A stretch of DNA of 42,049 nucleotides from Candidatus Zhuqueibacterota bacterium (GCA_016929295.1 JAFGJB010000361.1:1-42049); one strand, 5' to 3'. Shown: positions 14,669 to 25,630, counted from the stretch's first letter. The notes: generated by a model not told the origin, from the letters alone. Translations and numbers: made by a program.

Positions 14669-17470
14669 CTAGTTCGTTTCTCCAGCATTTTTTCGCGCCT
14701 GGATGTCCTCTATCTTTCTCTTTGCTTCGGGATCATCCGGATGCTGCTTTTGCCACTCCTGCAGAATCGCAATCGCTTCATCGTAGCGCGCCTCTCGTTC
14801 GAGAAGACTCACATAGGCGCCAACGACTTCAGGATTCTCCGGCTCTTCATTGTAGGCAAAGGCGGCGAGGCGGGTAAAGTCATTTGGCCTGCCGGCAAAA
14901 TGATAGTATTGGCCGACCTGCAACGGCAAACGCACATCGGGCGCCGGGATGACCTCGAATGGCATGACTTGCTCCATCTTTTCCAATATATGTCCGAGCT
15001 TGTCGTAGCGCTGTTCGGTCAGATAGACATGCGCCAGGCGCAAAAAGGCGGCGCGATAATTTTGCAGCAGGCCGATGATATTATCATTAAAATAGACATC
15101 CGGATTGTTGAGATTGCGATATTGAAACACCTCCGTCAGGTTTTTCTCCAGCTTTTCGGTGTTCACCTGCTCGACTTTGTAAGGAACCAATTTGAAATCA
15201 AGTCCATCCATCCGCAGATAGTTGCCGAGATTGACTTTGTTCTGATCCGATACGGTGACGGCAAAGTAGATAGGCTTGTTCCAGCTATTGGCGCCGATGA
15301 TGTTTAAAACCATGTAATCCTGAATGCGTATGGCCTGGCCAAAGACCGTTGGCTCAACGGTGACACTGAGAGAAGTGTCGCGCAAGACTGCCTGATCTTC
15401 GAGCGAGACGAATTCGCCCAGATCTTTCAACGCCGCCAGGCGCGCCCGCGCGGGCACCGGAATTTTAATTTCACGCGTCTTCCAGGGGATGAGCTCCAGA
15501 CTGGCAATCTGTTTATCATCCAGGCTGATCGGCACCTTTGGCTCCTGATTTTTGAGCTGTTTGATATACCACGGTGTATTGAGCAGACTCAGGTTGACGA
15601 CGCGCACATCGCGGCGGATATCATACACATACTGCAAAAACCAGAGCGGGAATGTGTCATTATCGCCGTTGGTGAAGACGATCGCATCCGGCTCACAGGT
15701 TTGCAGAATGTTGTACGAATAGTCATATGCGACGTAATCGCCGGTGCGGTCGTGCTCGTGATAATTGTGCGCAAGCAAATTAACCGGCACTGCCAGAGCG
15801 GCCAGAGCGATGAAAACAATCGCCAGGCCGTTGCGCAGAGCCGTTTTATGCTGCATGGCTTCTTTCAGCCATTCGAGAACAGCAGTGACGCCGATGCCGA
15901 TCCACATGGCAAAGGCGAAGAACGATCCGACAAAAACATAGTCCCGCTCGCGCGGTTGTGGATCTTCCTGGTTCAGATAGATGACGATCGCGACGCCGGT
16001 CAATATGAAGAGGAAACTGATAAAAGATGCGTGCCGCCAGTGCTTGAAAAAGTGATGGAACATGCCGAGCAATCCCAACAGAAACGGCAGCCCCCACAGG
16101 CCGTTGAGTGAGATCAGCTCGGTGATGAAACCATCCGCACCCATGGTAGAGCCTTTGCCAATGAATTGCCAGCCGAAATAGCGCCAGTACATTTTATTCA
16201 ACTGGTAATTCCACATGAATTGCATCTGTTTGGTAAAATTGTAGGTTTCATAGTTGACATTTTTGTATTGATATTCGAACTGCCAGTCCGGCGGCAGTCC
16301 CTGGTAGCGACGCGGCAATGTGCCCCAGGTGCCGTATTGTTCACGATTGAGGTAACTCACCATGCCCTTGATCGTTTCAGGATCGTTTTCATCCACCTCC
16401 GGATTCAGATTCGATCGAATGTAAATCATCGTATAAGTGGAGTATCCCGTCAGGATCAACATGAGAGCCATCAGAGCCAGGGTGAGCACTTTGTACTGCC
16501 TTTTGTAGGTCTGGTATACACCGACGAGCACGGCCAGAATGACGACCAGCAAAGTCCATGCGCCGGCAGCACCTGCCAGGCGCGGGATATACTGGACAAC
16601 GCCCGGGTAGATCACCGCAAAAGCGACGGCGGTCGCCGCGAGGAAATAGGTATAAATTTGGAAACTGATGTCATCCGTTTTCTTCGGGCTGAAAAATGCC
16701 ATGATGATGAGAACGATGCCAATGAGGCCGAAATTGACGGCAAGCGGGATGCCGGCGGATAAACCGATGGCCAGCACCACCAGTGCCACGAGCACGGTGA
16801 TGCCAATGTAGGTGGCAAACTTTTTTAAAGTGACCGTGAGGCCATGCGAGTCGAGATATTTGAAAAAAATGACCAAAAAGATCGCCGGCAGGGCGAGAAT
16901 CATGAGCAAGTGCACCGCGATGGCGAGGCCGACGAGGTAGGCGATGATGAGCAGATAGCGTTCGCTGCCCGGCTGATCCGCTTTTTCCAGCCAGACCAGG
17001 ATCAGCCAGACAATTGAAGATGTGAACAGCATGCTGATGGCATAGACCTCGGCTTCAACAGCATTGAACCAAAAGGTATCGGTGAAGGCATAGCCCAAAG
17101 CGCCGATCAGGCCGCTGATAACTAGAATCATGCTGTCAAAGGCATCTTTCGGCTCGCCGCGCCAATGCTTGATCAGCCGCACGATGATCAGGTACAAGAA
17201 CAGCACCGTGATCGAAGAAGAGAGGGCCGAGATGATATTGACGCGCAAGCCAATGTCCGCAGCAATGGGAAGCATGGTGAAAATTCGTCCCAACAAAAGA
17301 TAAAACGGCGCACCCGGCGGATGCGGAATGCCGAGAATATAGGAACAAGTGATGAACTCACCGCAGTCCCAGAAAGATGTGGTGGGTGCGATTGTTCTGA
17401 GATAGACGATCAAAGAAAACAAAAATGCGAATCCGGCAAACACTCGATTGATCATTTTAAACTTGTACAT
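14669..17470 (-). CDS. DUF2723 (GT117, TMEM260-like) membrane glycosyltransferase with C-terminal TPR
   Basis: The 933-residue product has an N-terminal multi-helix GT-C-type domain with the DUF2723 signatures FWDCGEF (33-39) and HPPGAP (50-55). An extracytoplasmic region with NGDNDTFPLW follows the membrane part. The C-terminal 150 residues contain TPR-like helical pairs (for example EARYDEAIAILQEWQKQHPDDPE). DUF2723 is CAZy GT117; its human relative TMEM260 is a protein O-mannosyltransferase, so a polyprenol-phosphate-sugar-dependent O-glycosyltransferase is a reasonable prediction. I chose ATG at 17470 because AGGAG is five to six bases upstream; the GTG at 17476 is too close to it. It starts 15 bp after the GT4 gene stop. 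The acceptor proteins are unknown. Confidence 0.9.
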   Translation of the reverse strand: MYKFKMINRVFAGFAFLFSLIVYLRTIAPTTSFWDCGEFITCSYILGIPHPPGAPFYLLLGRIFTMLPIAADIGLRVNIISALSSSITVLFLYLIIVRLIKHWRGEPKDAFDSMILVISGLIGALGYAFTDTFWFNAVEAEVYAISMLFTSSIVWLILVWLEKADQPGSERYLLIIAYLVGLAIAVHLLMILALPAIFLVIFFKYLDSHGLTVTLKKFATYIGITVLVALVVLAIGLSAGIPLAVNFGLIGIVLIIMAFFSPKKTDDISFQIYTYFLAATAVAFAVIYPGVVQYIPRLAGAAGAWTLLVVILAVLVGVYQTYKRQYKVLTLALMALMLILTGYSTYTMIYIRSNLNPEVDENDPETIKGMVSYLNREQYGTWGTLPRRYQGLPPDWQFEYQYKNVNYETYNFTKQMQFMWNYQLNKMYWRYFGWQFIGKGSTMGADGFITELISLNGLWGLPFLLGLLGMFHHFFKHWRHASFISFLFILTGVAIVIYLNQEDPQPRERDYVFVGSFFAFAMWIGIGVTAVLEWLKEAMQHKTALRNGLAIVFIALAALAVPVNLLAHNYHEHDRTGDYVAYDYSYNILQTCEPDAIVFTNGDNDTFPLWFLQYVYDIRRDVRVVNLSLLNTPWYIKQLKNQEPKVPISLDDKQIASLELIPWKTREIKIPVPARARLAALKDLGEFVSLEDQAVLRDTSLSVTVEPTVFGQAIRIQDYMVLNIIGANSWNKPIYFAVTVSDQNKVNLGNYLRMDGLDFKLVPYKVEQVNTEKLEKNLTEVFQYRNLNNPDVYFNDNIIGLLQNYRAAFLRLAHVYLTEQRYDKLGHILEKMEQVMPFEVIPAPDVRLPLQVGQYYHFAGRPNDFTRLAAFAYNEEPENPEVVGAYVSLLEREARYDEAIAILQEWQKQHPDDPEAKRKIEDIQARKNAGETN

Positions 17471-17485
17471 TCTCACTCCTCGAAC

Positions 17486-18604
17486 CTATGTTTGAACATT
17501 TTTTTCGATAATCCGCATCGCCTTGGCGGCCGAATCATCCCAATTCCAGCGCTCGGCCCAGGCACGAGCATTGTCGGCAAGATAGCTCCTTTTTGTATCA
17601 TTTTGTAGTAAATCAACGACCGAATTCATCAGTTGTTTTATATCGCCATATTCGTACAAAGTTCCGGTTTTTCCGTCAATCACCGAGTCCACCAGTCCCG
17701 GGGAGCGCGCCGCCACAACCGGAACATGGCAGGCATTTGATTCGATGACCGTCAATCCCCATCCCTCCTTTGATGACGGATTGACGACGATCCACGATTC
17801 ATTGATCAAGCGCACTTTATCCTGTTGCGAGACATGACCGGTGAATTCGATATTTTTATCAACAGCCAGCAGCTGCGCCAGTTGGCGCAATTCCGGCAGG
17901 GCGTCGCCATCACCGATTATTTTGAGCGTGACATCAGGTATCTTTTTCACGATATCAGGCATCGCTCTGATGATATGATCGACACTTTTGTATTTTTTGA
18001 TGCGGCCGAGGTAACCAATGACCGGAGATGCGCTTTTCACCTCCGGCAGCACCTCATAGCGCTGCAAATCCACTGCGTTCGGCAACAAATCAATTTCCGA
18101 CCTCATCCCCCAGCGGCGCAGCTCTTCACGCGTGCTGTTTGAAACGACGGCAAACGGTGTTCTGCGATAGACGTAGCGCACAAAAAATTCCGACAGATAG
18201 ACATAAGAAGCATACTGGAAGGACACTTCAAGAAAAATGCTTTTGCCGAAAAAATGGTGCGCGATGGCGACAATCGGCTCCTTGACAAAGAACGGCGTGT
18301 AAAACGGGATTTTATTGAGATCATCGAACACAATGTCAAAACGATCTCTGTCGCGCAATTCGCGATAGGCGTGCGGGACGGCATAATTGAAAAAATCCCG
18401 TTTTCCGCGGCGGACGATGCGCACGCCATCGACAATCTCTTCACAGGGGGCGCCCTCAAAATGGCAACTCAGTAGTGTCACCCGATGCCCGGCCGCAACG
18501 ACGCGTTTGAATATCTCGTGAAAATGAACCTCTGCACCGCCTCCCAGTGGATGCGTGATGTCCTGCCAGTTTATGACCAGTATATTGAAGGATCGAGATG
18601 GCAC
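17486..18604 (-). CDS. GT4-family glycosyltransferase
   Basis: This 372-residue GT-B enzyme has the GGGAEVH motif near residue 21 at the acceptor side, a central IGYLGRIKKYKSVD donor-domain start, IIGDGD, and the EX7E region in SSKEGWGLTVIESNA. These are hallmarks of GT4 retaining glycosyltransferases that use nucleotide sugars. The frame continues upstream to 18802 without a stop, but that part overlaps the methyltransferase gene. I chose the GTG at 18604 because AAGGA lies six bases upstream and two bases separate it from the methyltransferase stop. The enzyme probably builds an oligosaccharide or surface glycan. Sugar specificity cannot be read from sequence. Confidence 0.9.
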   Translation of the reverse strand: MPSRSFNILVINWQDITHPLGGGAEVHFHEIFKRVVAAGHRVTLLSCHFEGAPCEEIVDGVRIVRRGKRDFFNYAVPHAYRELRDRDRFDIVFDDLNKIPFYTPFFVKEPIVAIAHHFFGKSIFLEVSFQYASYVYLSEFFVRYVYRRTPFAVVSNSTREELRRWGMRSEIDLLPNAVDLQRYEVLPEVKSASPVIGYLGRIKKYKSVDHIIRAMPDIVKKIPDVTLKIIGDGDALPELRQLAQLLAVDKNIEFTGHVSQQDKVRLINESWIVVNPSSKEGWGLTVIESNACHVPVVAARSPGLVDSVIDGKTGTLYEYGDIKQLMNSVVDLLQNDTKRSYLADNARAWAERWNWDDSAAKAMRIIEKNVQT

Positions 18605-18606
18605 GA

Positions 18607-19380
18607 CTAATCCTTTTTCACAGCGACGACGCCAATATCCATGAAAGTATAGAACGCCAGCTTTTGCTTCTTGAAATAGTCGCGCCAGCGGTCGCGAAGA
18701 GCGCCGAGAACGGGCGCTCGCGGCGGATATTGCGGCAGGGTGATGCCGACTTTTTTCAGCACTTCGCGCATGGCGCGATAGATGAAACTGGGCCGCATCC
18801 AATCACCATAGACACTCTGAATGGCATAACCGGCATCCCGGTGCAGCTTTTTCAGTTGGCCGATTGAAAACTCTGTCTCCCAGCCGGCAAACCAGCGGTT
18901 CAGCCAGATGAGCAGATGCTTGACGATGGTGTACAGATGATATCTCTGCGGTACATCGGAAATGTGCAGTCCGCCTGTCTTCGTGACGTAATAGCTTTCC
19001 GTGAGAATATCTCTCGGATGGGTGAAATGCTCGAGCAAACCTTGATGAAATATTATGTCAATCGAATCGGCCTTGAAGGGCAGATGAAAAGCATCGCCAC
19101 GCACGAGATGAACATTTTTCCGCTCTCTGATCGCCTGCTCTTTGATGCGGCGCAATGAATTGACCGCATAATCCAAAAGGATCGTCTGCGCCCCAAGATC
19201 AGCGAGTTTGAAGCTGTCCCGACCGGATCCGGCGCCAATTTCCACAATCCGCTTCCTGGCAATGTCGCCGTTGGCTCGAATCTGATCGACAATCCTGGTG
19301 GAATTGGGATACACCTGCTCCAACGATTTATCCCAGAAATCCTCCCATACCTGCTGATTATGCTGGCTGATTTTTATCAT
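18607..19380 (-). CDS. Class I SAM-dependent methyltransferase
   Basis: This 257-residue protein has the SAM-binding motif I VEIGAGSGR at 46-54, an acidic residue at the end of strand 2 (LLDYA), the GDAFHLPF motif near 94-101 and HQGLLEHF near 112-119. This is the Methyltransf_11/25 layout. The C-terminal third is basic and aromatic and may bind membrane or substrate. It sits two bases upstream of the GT4 gene, so methylation of a sugar, lipid carrier or glycan is the likely role (inference from context). No strong Shine-Dalgarno precedes the ATG. About 50 bp separate it from recG. Confidence 0.85.
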   Translation of the reverse strand: MIKISQHNQQVWEDFWDKSLEQVYPNSTRIVDQIRANGDIARKRIVEIGAGSGRDSFKLADLGAQTILLDYAVNSLRRIKEQAIRERKNVHLVRGDAFHLPFKADSIDIIFHQGLLEHFTHPRDILTESYYVTKTGGLHISDVPQRYHLYTIVKHLLIWLNRWFAGWETEFSIGQLKKLHRDAGYAIQSVYGDWMRPSFIYRAMREVLKKVGITLPQYPPRAPVLGALRDRWRDYFKKQKLAFYTFMDIGVVAVKKD

Positions 19381-19432
19381 TGATTCTCGATCACTAGCAA
19401 GTCCGATAGTGAATACAATCCAGGGGCGGATT

Positions 19433-21529
19433 TCAGCTCACCCAGGCCAGATTATATTTATCCTTAAAATGCTTGATGAAATAGCTCCGCGTAGTGCGAT
19501 GATCAGATTGGCCGAGCTGCGGATCGCGCTCCACAAGATCGAACGCCTCTTTTCGAGCGCTTTTCAGGATATCCATATCATGCATGACATCGGCAATCTT
19601 TAAATCAGGCAATCCGCTCTGTTTGGTGCCGAAATATTCCCCCGGACCGCGCAACTCCAGATCCTTGTCCGCGATTTTGAATCCGTCGGTCGTCTCGACC
19701 ATCACGTTCAGACGCTCGCGCGCCTCGCTGCTGAGCGCACCATAGGCAATCAGTATGCAGTATGACTGCTTGTCGCTGCGCCCGACGCGCCCGCGCAATT
19801 GATGCAGCTGCGAGAGACCGAATCGTTCCGCATGTTCGACGACCATGAGGGTGGCATTCGGCACATCCACACCGACTTCGATGACCGTTGTGCTGACGAG
19901 AATGTCAATATCGCCGTTCTTGAAGGACGACATGATCGCTTCTTTTTCAGCGCCTTTCAAACGGCCATGCAGCAATCCGACGCGAAATTCCGCGAATGTC
20001 GTCCCCCGCATCGCTTCATAGCTCTCGACAGCGGATTTCAAATCACTGTTTTCCGATTCCTCTACGAGCGGAAATACAATGTAAACCTGCGCGCCGCTTT
20101 TAACCTGCCGGCGCAGAAAATCATAGATCTTTTTGCGCTGCGATGCGAAACGCCATGCGGTGATGACAGGCTTGCGTCCGGACGGCATTTGATCGATGAT
20201 CGACACATCGAGATCGCCATACAACGTCAGCGACAATGTCCGTGGAATCGGCGTCGCTGTCATCACCAGCACATCGGGATTCACGCCTTTGTTTTTCAGT
20301 ATGGCGCGCTGCATGACGCCAAATCGATGCTGTTCGTCGATGATGACCAGGCCCAGTTTTTCGAACTCGACTCCTTCCTGAATGAGGGCATGCGTGCCGA
20401 CGATGATCTGCGCGCGTCCGGACGCAATGTCCGCCAAAGCAGCTGTGCGGACGCGTCCCTGCTGCCCTCCCAGCAGCAAAGTGATGTGCACATCAACGGC
20501 CTGCAGCATTTTGCCAATCGTCAAAAAGTGCTGTTCTGCCAGGATTTCCGTCGGCGCCATGATAGCCGCCTGATAGCCGTTCTCAACAGCAATGAGCATT
20601 GACACCAGGGCGACGATGGTCTTGCCGGCGCCGACATCGCCCTGCAGCAATCTGTTCATGGCTCTGGGCGATTTCATATCAGCGCGAATCTCGCGCAGCA
20701 CTCTTTTTTGCGCTTCAGTCAACTCAAATGGCAACGATTCGATGAGGCGCGCGACTTTATCGCCAACCTTGTCGAACGCTATGCCGCCGGCCTGTTCAGT
20801 GAACCTTTTCTTGCGAAAGGCCAGCATCAGCTCCATAAAAAAAAACTCATCGAACTTGAGTCGATGTCTGGCGTCCTCCAACGCTGCAAAGCTTTGCGGA
20901 AAATGTATCGTCCTGAGCGTCTGATCGAGCGGCATCAGTCCCTGTCTGTCGATGACATGTGGCGGCAAAATATCCGCAATCGGGCCCGCTTTTTCGATCA
21001 GTCGCGCGATGAGGCGTCGGAAGCCACGGCTGTCAAATCCGACCTGCGCCAGCGCATCGCCCGACGGATAGACCGGCACAATTTTGCCGGTGTTGTAGCC
21101 GCTGCTCTCCCGATCATCACCGAGCAGATCGAATTCCGGGTGGATCATTTGCAGAGTGCCATAGCGCGAAATTTCTCCACTCACCGCGAGCCAGTCGCCC
21201 ACAACAAACTTTTTTTGCCAATATCGGACATGCGTGAACCAGACGCAGGTCAAAATAGAGGTGTCGTCGCTCAGAGCCAGGACAAAGCGATTTTTGCGTC
21301 CTGGTTGCACACCCGCCTGTATGATCCTGCCGACGATCGTCGCCTCATCATCCTCTCCGAGATCGCGGATGGCCGTCACTGTCGAGCGATCCAGATAGCG
21401 CCGCGGAAAATAGTAGAACAGATCTTCCAGCGTCTCGATGCCGGCCCTGGCGAGAACGAGCGCACGTTTGGGACCAATCGACGAGAGCACCTCCACGGAT
21501 TGCTCGAGAAAGCCTCCTTGCGCTTTCAT
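19433..21529 (-). CDS. recG: ATP-dependent DNA helicase RecG
   Basis: This 698-residue protein is full length for RecG, which remodels stalled replication forks and Holliday junctions. The N-terminal wedge/OB domain spans about 55-150. The helicase domains carry Walker A GDVGAGKT (297-304), DEQH (398-401), TATPIPRT (424-431), and later [25 protein letters not shown] and [15 protein letters not shown]. The C-terminal [19 protein letters not shown]-type segment is also recognisable. The ATG at 21529 lacks a strong ribosome binding site. It is 17 bp downstream of the DUF4139 gene in the valS-led operon. Confidence 0.97.
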   Translation of the reverse strand: MKAQGGFLEQSVEVLSSIGPKRALVLARAGIETLEDLFYYFPRRYLDRSTVTAIRDLGEDDEATIVGRIIQAGVQPGRKNRFVLALSDDTSILTCVWFTHVRYWQKKFVVGDWLAVSGEISRYGTLQMIHPEFDLLGDDRESSGYNTGKIVPVYPSGDALAQVGFDSRGFRRLIARLIEKAGPIADILPPHVIDRQGLMPLDQTLRTIHFPQSFAALEDARHRLKFDEFFFMELMLAFRKKRFTEQAGGIAFDKVGDKVARLIESLPFELTEAQKRVLREIRADMKSPRAMNRLLQGDVGAGKTIVALVSMLIAVENGYQAAIMAPTEILAEQHFLTIGKMLQAVDVHITLLLGGQQGRVRTAALADIASGRAQIIVGTHALIQEGVEFEKLGLVIIDEQHRFGVMQRAILKNKGVNPDVLVMTATPIPRTLSLTLYGDLDVSIIDQMPSGRKPVITAWRFASQRKKIYDFLRRQVKSGAQVYIVFPLVEESENSDLKSAVESYEAMRGTTFAEFRVGLLHGRLKGAEKEAIMSSFKNGDIDILVSTTVIEVGVDVPNATLMVVEHAERFGLSQLHQLRGRVGRSDKQSYCILIAYGALSSEARERLNVMVETTDGFKIADKDLELRGPGEYFGTKQSGLPDLKIADVMHDMDILKSARKEAFDLVERDPQLGQSDHRTTRSYFIKHFKDKYNLAWVS

Positions 21530-21546
21530 GGGCCCGGCTGAAAAAG

Positions 21547-22902
21547 CTAATATTGAGAAAGAACAGTGTATTCGAATGTCGTTTCGCCATCAGCGGGCAG
21601 GGCGACACTGAACTCGACCCGGTCGGCCGTCTTCTTTTTCACCGGCGGCGTCTGGCCGACGAGCTGCCAATCACCCCACCAATGTTCGATCACCGTCACG
21701 TTCACCGGCTCCTTTTTATGATTGCGCAGAGTGATCGCGATGGTCTGTTGTGTGCTGCGCTTGCTGATCTTTTGCGTGTCTTTTTCGACGCGTTCACCGA
21801 CAATATCAAATGCGTTGCCCATGGTCAGACGAACGGTCTCATCCTTGGGAGTGTGGTCTATGGCATCTTCACCAATGAATTCCTGCGATCCGTCGTCGTC
21901 ATTCTTGTAAACTCGAACCTTGCCTATTGGCAGCGGCATGCCGAGGCCATTTTCCTTTTTATTGTCAAATTCGAGCGTCACCTTGACTTTTTTCGCATCG
22001 CGTGCGCCATCATAGCTGTAGACTTTGGCCACTTTAGCTCTCTGCGGTTCAAACAGCGCCACCTGTTTGACCTGTTTGTCGCTGATGGTGGCAGGACGCT
22101 GCAGTGTGTAGAGATGATATTCAAAAAATTCTCGTTCTGCGAATCCGGCTTCGGCATCAGCCATCGCCATGGTGTACATCTCTTTTCGCAGCGGCCGAAT
22201 CGGCGCTTCCCTGACGCGATTGACGTCACCGGCGACCAGTTTGAGTTTGGCATCCCTGTAGGTCGCGCCGGAGTTGTTTTCCACGGACACCCAGCCGGCC
22301 AGGTCCAGTTCGGTGTCCTGTTCGTTCGCCACCGCGACGTACTCGGCGTGCCAGCTTATGCCGCTCGTCAGATAGCTCAATTCCGCTGTCTGAGCACCGG
22401 ATTTGTCCGTCTTTAGCAGCCAGGTGAGCGTTGGTCGGGTGATCAGCCCTTCCGGAAGATGCGGAAAAATGACGCTCTCGATAGCTGAATTTTTCACCGC
22501 CCGAATCTGCCCGTTCTCGGTTTGAATGACGACATCACCGCCCGCAGCGCTGAGCAGCAGGCCCTGATCTGTGCCGCCCTCCCTCATCGTGATGATGACG
22601 TTCTGATCGACATACTTTTGCAAAAGACGCTCCGTGCCAACCAGATCATACTCAAAATTCTGTTCCAGCAGCGTTATGCCGGATGGATCTGACAGGGATT
22701 TAAAATGAACGGATGTCGGGTCGATTTGTGCGGCGACATCGGTATATTTATACTCCTGCAGGCCTTTTTCGAGCGCGAGCTCGCGGACCTGACGCACCAG
22801 CGCCAGATTATCATTATAGATGGTCACCGCGACTGTCGGTTCGGCAGCGTAAAGTCCATTTGTTGTAGAGATCAGCAGCATGATGAAAATCCACTTTTTC
22901 AT
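21547..22902 (-). CDS. DUF4139-domain exported protein
   Basis: This 451-residue protein begins with a cleavable signal peptide (about 20 residues ending GLYAA). The body matches the DUF4139 family: [17 protein letters not shown] near the mature N-terminus, [14 protein letters not shown] around 177-190, [25 protein letters not shown] around 204-228, and a C-terminal beta-rich EHWWGDWQL. The function is unknown; the beta-sandwich architecture suggests a periplasmic or outer-surface protein. GGGGA lies six bases before the ATG at 22902. The gene starts 22 bp after valS and ends 17 bp before recG. Confidence 0.9.
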   Translation of the reverse strand: MKKWIFIMLLISTTNGLYAAEPTVAVTIYNDNLALVRQVRELALEKGLQEYKYTDVAAQIDPTSVHFKSLSDPSGITLLEQNFEYDLVGTERLLQKYVDQNVIITMREGGTDQGLLLSAAGGDVVIQTENGQIRAVKNSAIESVIFPHLPEGLITRPTLTWLLKTDKSGAQTAELSYLTSGISWHAEYVAVANEQDTELDLAGWVSVENNSGATYRDAKLKLVAGDVNRVREAPIRPLRKEMYTMAMADAEAGFAEREFFEYHLYTLQRPATISDKQVKQVALFEPQRAKVAKVYSYDGARDAKKVKVTLEFDNKKENGLGMPLPIGKVRVYKNDDDGSQEFIGEDAIDHTPKDETVRLTMGNAFDIVGERVEKDTQKISKRSTQQTIAITLRNHKKEPVNVTVIEHWWGDWQLVGQTPPVKKKTADRVEFSVALPADGETTFEYTVLSQY

Positions 22903-22924
22903 GATTATCCCCGCAAATGTTAAA

Positions 22925-25630
22925 TTACTCTCGGACGAGCATTCGTAGACTCATCTTGAGTTTTTCCAGACTGGTCTCCCAGTCATGTTTTTTTTGTTTT
23001 TCCTTGTCGACAATTTCCTGCGGAGCGCGCGCGATGAAATTGTCGTTCGCCAGTTTCTTGGTCAAGCCGTCCAGTTGTGCGGTCAGGCGCACGATCTCTT
23101 TTTCCAGGCGATTCTTCTCCACATCCACATCGATGAGATCGGCCAACGGGATAAATAATTCAATTCCCGACACTACGGCGCTGGCGGCAGGATTCGGTCG
23201 CTCGACGTTGAATGAGAGAGATGCAATCCGCCCCAGCTTTTGTATGGATAAAATGTTTTTTTTCAGGACTGCAATTTTTTCGTCATCCGACTGAATGATC
23301 AGATCAGCTTCTTTCGCCGGCGGCACGTTCATTTCGCCGCGAATGTTGCGAATGCTGCCAATGATGTGCTGTAACAGAACCATCTCGCGTTCAGCGGTGC
23401 GATCATGCCATTTTTTAATATCTCGCGGATAGTCGACGTTCATGATGGAAGCTTTTTCATCTTCATGGCCGGGCAGAGCGTGCCATATTTCTTCTGTGAT
23501 GAACGGCATGAACGGGTGCAGCAATCGCAGGATATTGTCCAAAAGATAGAGTGCGATTGATTTTGCCACCAGTTGGCCACGCGGGTCACTCTCATCGTAC
23601 AGGCGAATTTTTGCCAGCTCGATGTACCAGTCACAATACTCGCTCCAGACAAAAGAGTAGAGCGCATGGGTGGCATCGTTCAGTTTGAATCCGTTCAGCG
23701 CCCGATCGATCACATGAATGGCTTTGTTCATGCGACTCAGGATCCACTGATCCGCAAGCGTCAGCTCGGAGGTGATTTGATCGATGGATAATAAATTCTC
23801 CTCCGGATTAATATTCATCAGCACAAATCGGCTGGCATTCCACAGCTTGTTGGCGAACTTTTGTCCAAGTTCGGTGCTCGCCTGATCAAAGCGAATATCG
23901 CCGCCCAGCGGCGTCGAGTAGAGCAAGGTCAGACGAACCGCATCAGCGCCATAGGCCGGGATGCCGTCTTTGGCGGAAGTGTTCTCGATCGCAAATGTGC
24001 CGATCGCCTCCTCATCGGCGCCGTTGAACAGCCACATTGGATCCGGTGAATTGCCCAGTGATTTGGACATCTTGCGACCCTTGAGATCGCGAATCATGCC
24101 ATTGAAATAGACATCCGAGAACGGAACATCGCCCATAAATTCGAACGATGCCATGATCATGCGGGCAACCCAGAAAAAGATAATGTCCGGACCGGTCACG
24201 AGCGTATTGGTCGGGAAAAATTTTTTCAAATCATCCGTATCATTCGGCCAGCCGAGTGTGCTGAATGGCCACAGCCAGGAGGAGAACCAGGTGTCAAGGA
24301 CATCCTCATCCTGGCGAAGACGGGTGCTGCCACACTCGCAGCACGCGAGCGGTTCCTGCCGCGACACCGTGATGTGCTCATTTTCGCAATACCACGCCGG
24401 AATTCGGTGCCCCCACCAAATTTGTCGACTGATACACCAATCGCGGATGTTTTCCATCCAGTAATAATAGGTCTCCTGCCAATGTGCGGGATGAAATCTG
24501 ATTCTTCCGCGCCGCACAGCCTCCAGCGCCGGTTTTGCCAGCGGCGGCATTTTGACGAACCATTGGGCGGACAAGTAAGGTTCAACGATATCATCCGAGC
24601 GATAGCAGCGCGGCACGGATATGATCTTTTTTTGCTCATCGCGAAGCAAATTCAGGGCTCGCAAATCCGCTAAAACTCTTTGGCGCGCCGCAAATCGATC
24701 CAGCCCTTTATAGGGTCCGGCATTTTCATTCATTGTGGCGTCGGCATTGAGGACATTGATCTGCTCAAGCTGACAGCGCAGACCCACCTCAAAATCATCA
24801 AAATCATGCGCCGGCGTGATTTTCACGGCACCGGATCCGAGTTCCGGATCGGCGTGTTCATCGGTGACAATGGGGATGTCCCGGTCGGTGAGCGGCAAAT
24901 GGACCTTTTTGCCAACGAGCTGTTTGTAGCGCGCGTCAGCCGGATGAACGGCGACGGCCGTGTCGCCGAGCATGGTCTCCGGTCGCGTCGTCACGACGAC
25001 AATCTCGCCGCTGCCATCGGCGAGCGGATAGGCGATGCTCCAGAATCGGCCCTCTTCTTCGCGATTGATGACTTCCTCGTCCGCCAGCGCGGTATGGCAT
25101 TGCGGGCACCAGTTTATCAGGCGGCGACCTCGATAGATGAGGCCGCGCTCGTGGAGGGCCACAAAGACTTCCCGCACCGCAGCGGACAATTGCGGGCTCA
25201 TGGTGAAGGCTTCGCGCTCCCAATCGCAGGATGCGCCCAGTTTACGCAGCTGCTTGAGGATGATGCCGCCATATTTCTCTTTCCACTCCCATACGCGTTC
25301 CAGGAACTTTTCACGTCCAAGGTCATTGCGCGTCAGATTTTCTTGCCGCAGCGCCTGCTCGACTTTATTTTGCGTCGCAATGCCGGCGTGATCTGTGCCT
25401 GGAATCCACAACGCTTCATAGCCCTGCATCTTTTTCCAGCGGATGAGCAAATCCTGAATGGTGTTGTTCAAAATATGACCCATGGTGAGCATGCCGGTCA
25501 CATTGGGCGGCGGGATGACGATAGTGTAGGTTGGTTTGTGTGAACGCACATCCGCGTGAAAAAACTTGTTCTCTTCCCAAATTTTATACCATTTATCTTC
25601 AACAAGCGTGGGATTATATACTTTGTCCAT
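22925..25630 (-). CDS. valS: Valyl-tRNA synthetase
   Basis: This 901-residue class I synthetase has the HIGH-equivalent signature in PPNVTGMLTMGHILN (41-55). The CP1 editing domain follows (TTRPETMLGDTAV near residue 217), then the KMSKS loop (GRKMSKSLGN). It also has the anticodon-binding domain and a C-terminal coiled-coil arm (about 840-901, rich in E, K and L) that is characteristic of ValRS. It charges tRNA-Val in the cytoplasm. The start at 25630 has GAGGG five bases upstream. A good promoter lies at 25684-25712. It is the first gene of the left-hand run. Confidence 0.98.
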   Translation of the reverse strand: MDKVYNPTLVEDKWYKIWEENKFFHADVRSHKPTYTIVIPPPNVTGMLTMGHILNNTIQDLLIRWKKMQGYEALWIPGTDHAGIATQNKVEQALRQENLTRNDLGREKFLERVWEWKEKYGGIILKQLRKLGASCDWEREAFTMSPQLSAAVREVFVALHERGLIYRGRRLINWCPQCHTALADEEVINREEEGRFWSIAYPLADGSGEIVVVTTRPETMLGDTAVAVHPADARYKQLVGKKVHLPLTDRDIPIVTDEHADPELGSGAVKITPAHDFDDFEVGLRCQLEQINVLNADATMNENAGPYKGLDRFAARQRVLADLRALNLLRDEQKKIISVPRCYRSDDIVEPYLSAQWFVKMPPLAKPALEAVRRGRIRFHPAHWQETYYYWMENIRDWCISRQIWWGHRIPAWYCENEHITVSRQEPLACCECGSTRLRQDEDVLDTWFSSWLWPFSTLGWPNDTDDLKKFFPTNTLVTGPDIIFFWVARMIMASFEFMGDVPFSDVYFNGMIRDLKGRKMSKSLGNSPDPMWLFNGADEEAIGTFAIENTSAKDGIPAYGADAVRLTLLYSTPLGGDIRFDQASTELGQKFANKLWNASRFVLMNINPEENLLSIDQITSELTLADQWILSRMNKAIHVIDRALNGFKLNDATHALYSFVWSEYCDWYIELAKIRLYDESDPRGQLVAKSIALYLLDNILRLLHPFMPFITEEIWHALPGHEDEKASIMNVDYPRDIKKWHDRTAEREMVLLQHIIGSIRNIRGEMNVPPAKEADLIIQSDDEKIAVLKKNILSIQKLGRIASLSFNVERPNPAASAVVSGIELFIPLADLIDVDVEKNRLEKEIVRLTAQLDGLTKKLANDNFIARAPQEIVDKEKQKKHDWETSLEKLKMSLRMLVRE

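Noticed and set aside
18605-18802. 66-codon N-terminal extension of the GT4 gene
   Set aside because: It overlaps the methyltransferase; the GTG at 18604 has a proper ribosome binding site and starts at the conserved region.
20708-21541. 277-codon open frame on the plus strand opposite recG
   Set aside because: It is antisense to an unmistakable recG, has arginine- and histidine-rich shadow composition and no family motif.
21553-22416. 287-codon open frame on the plus strand opposite the DUF4139 gene
   Set aside because: It is the antisense shadow of a strongly supported gene, with Cys, His and Phe bias typical of reverse-strand frames.
24680-25543. 287-codon open frame on the plus strand opposite valS
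   Set aside because: It overlaps the catalytic and editing region of valS; no ribosome binding site or domain.
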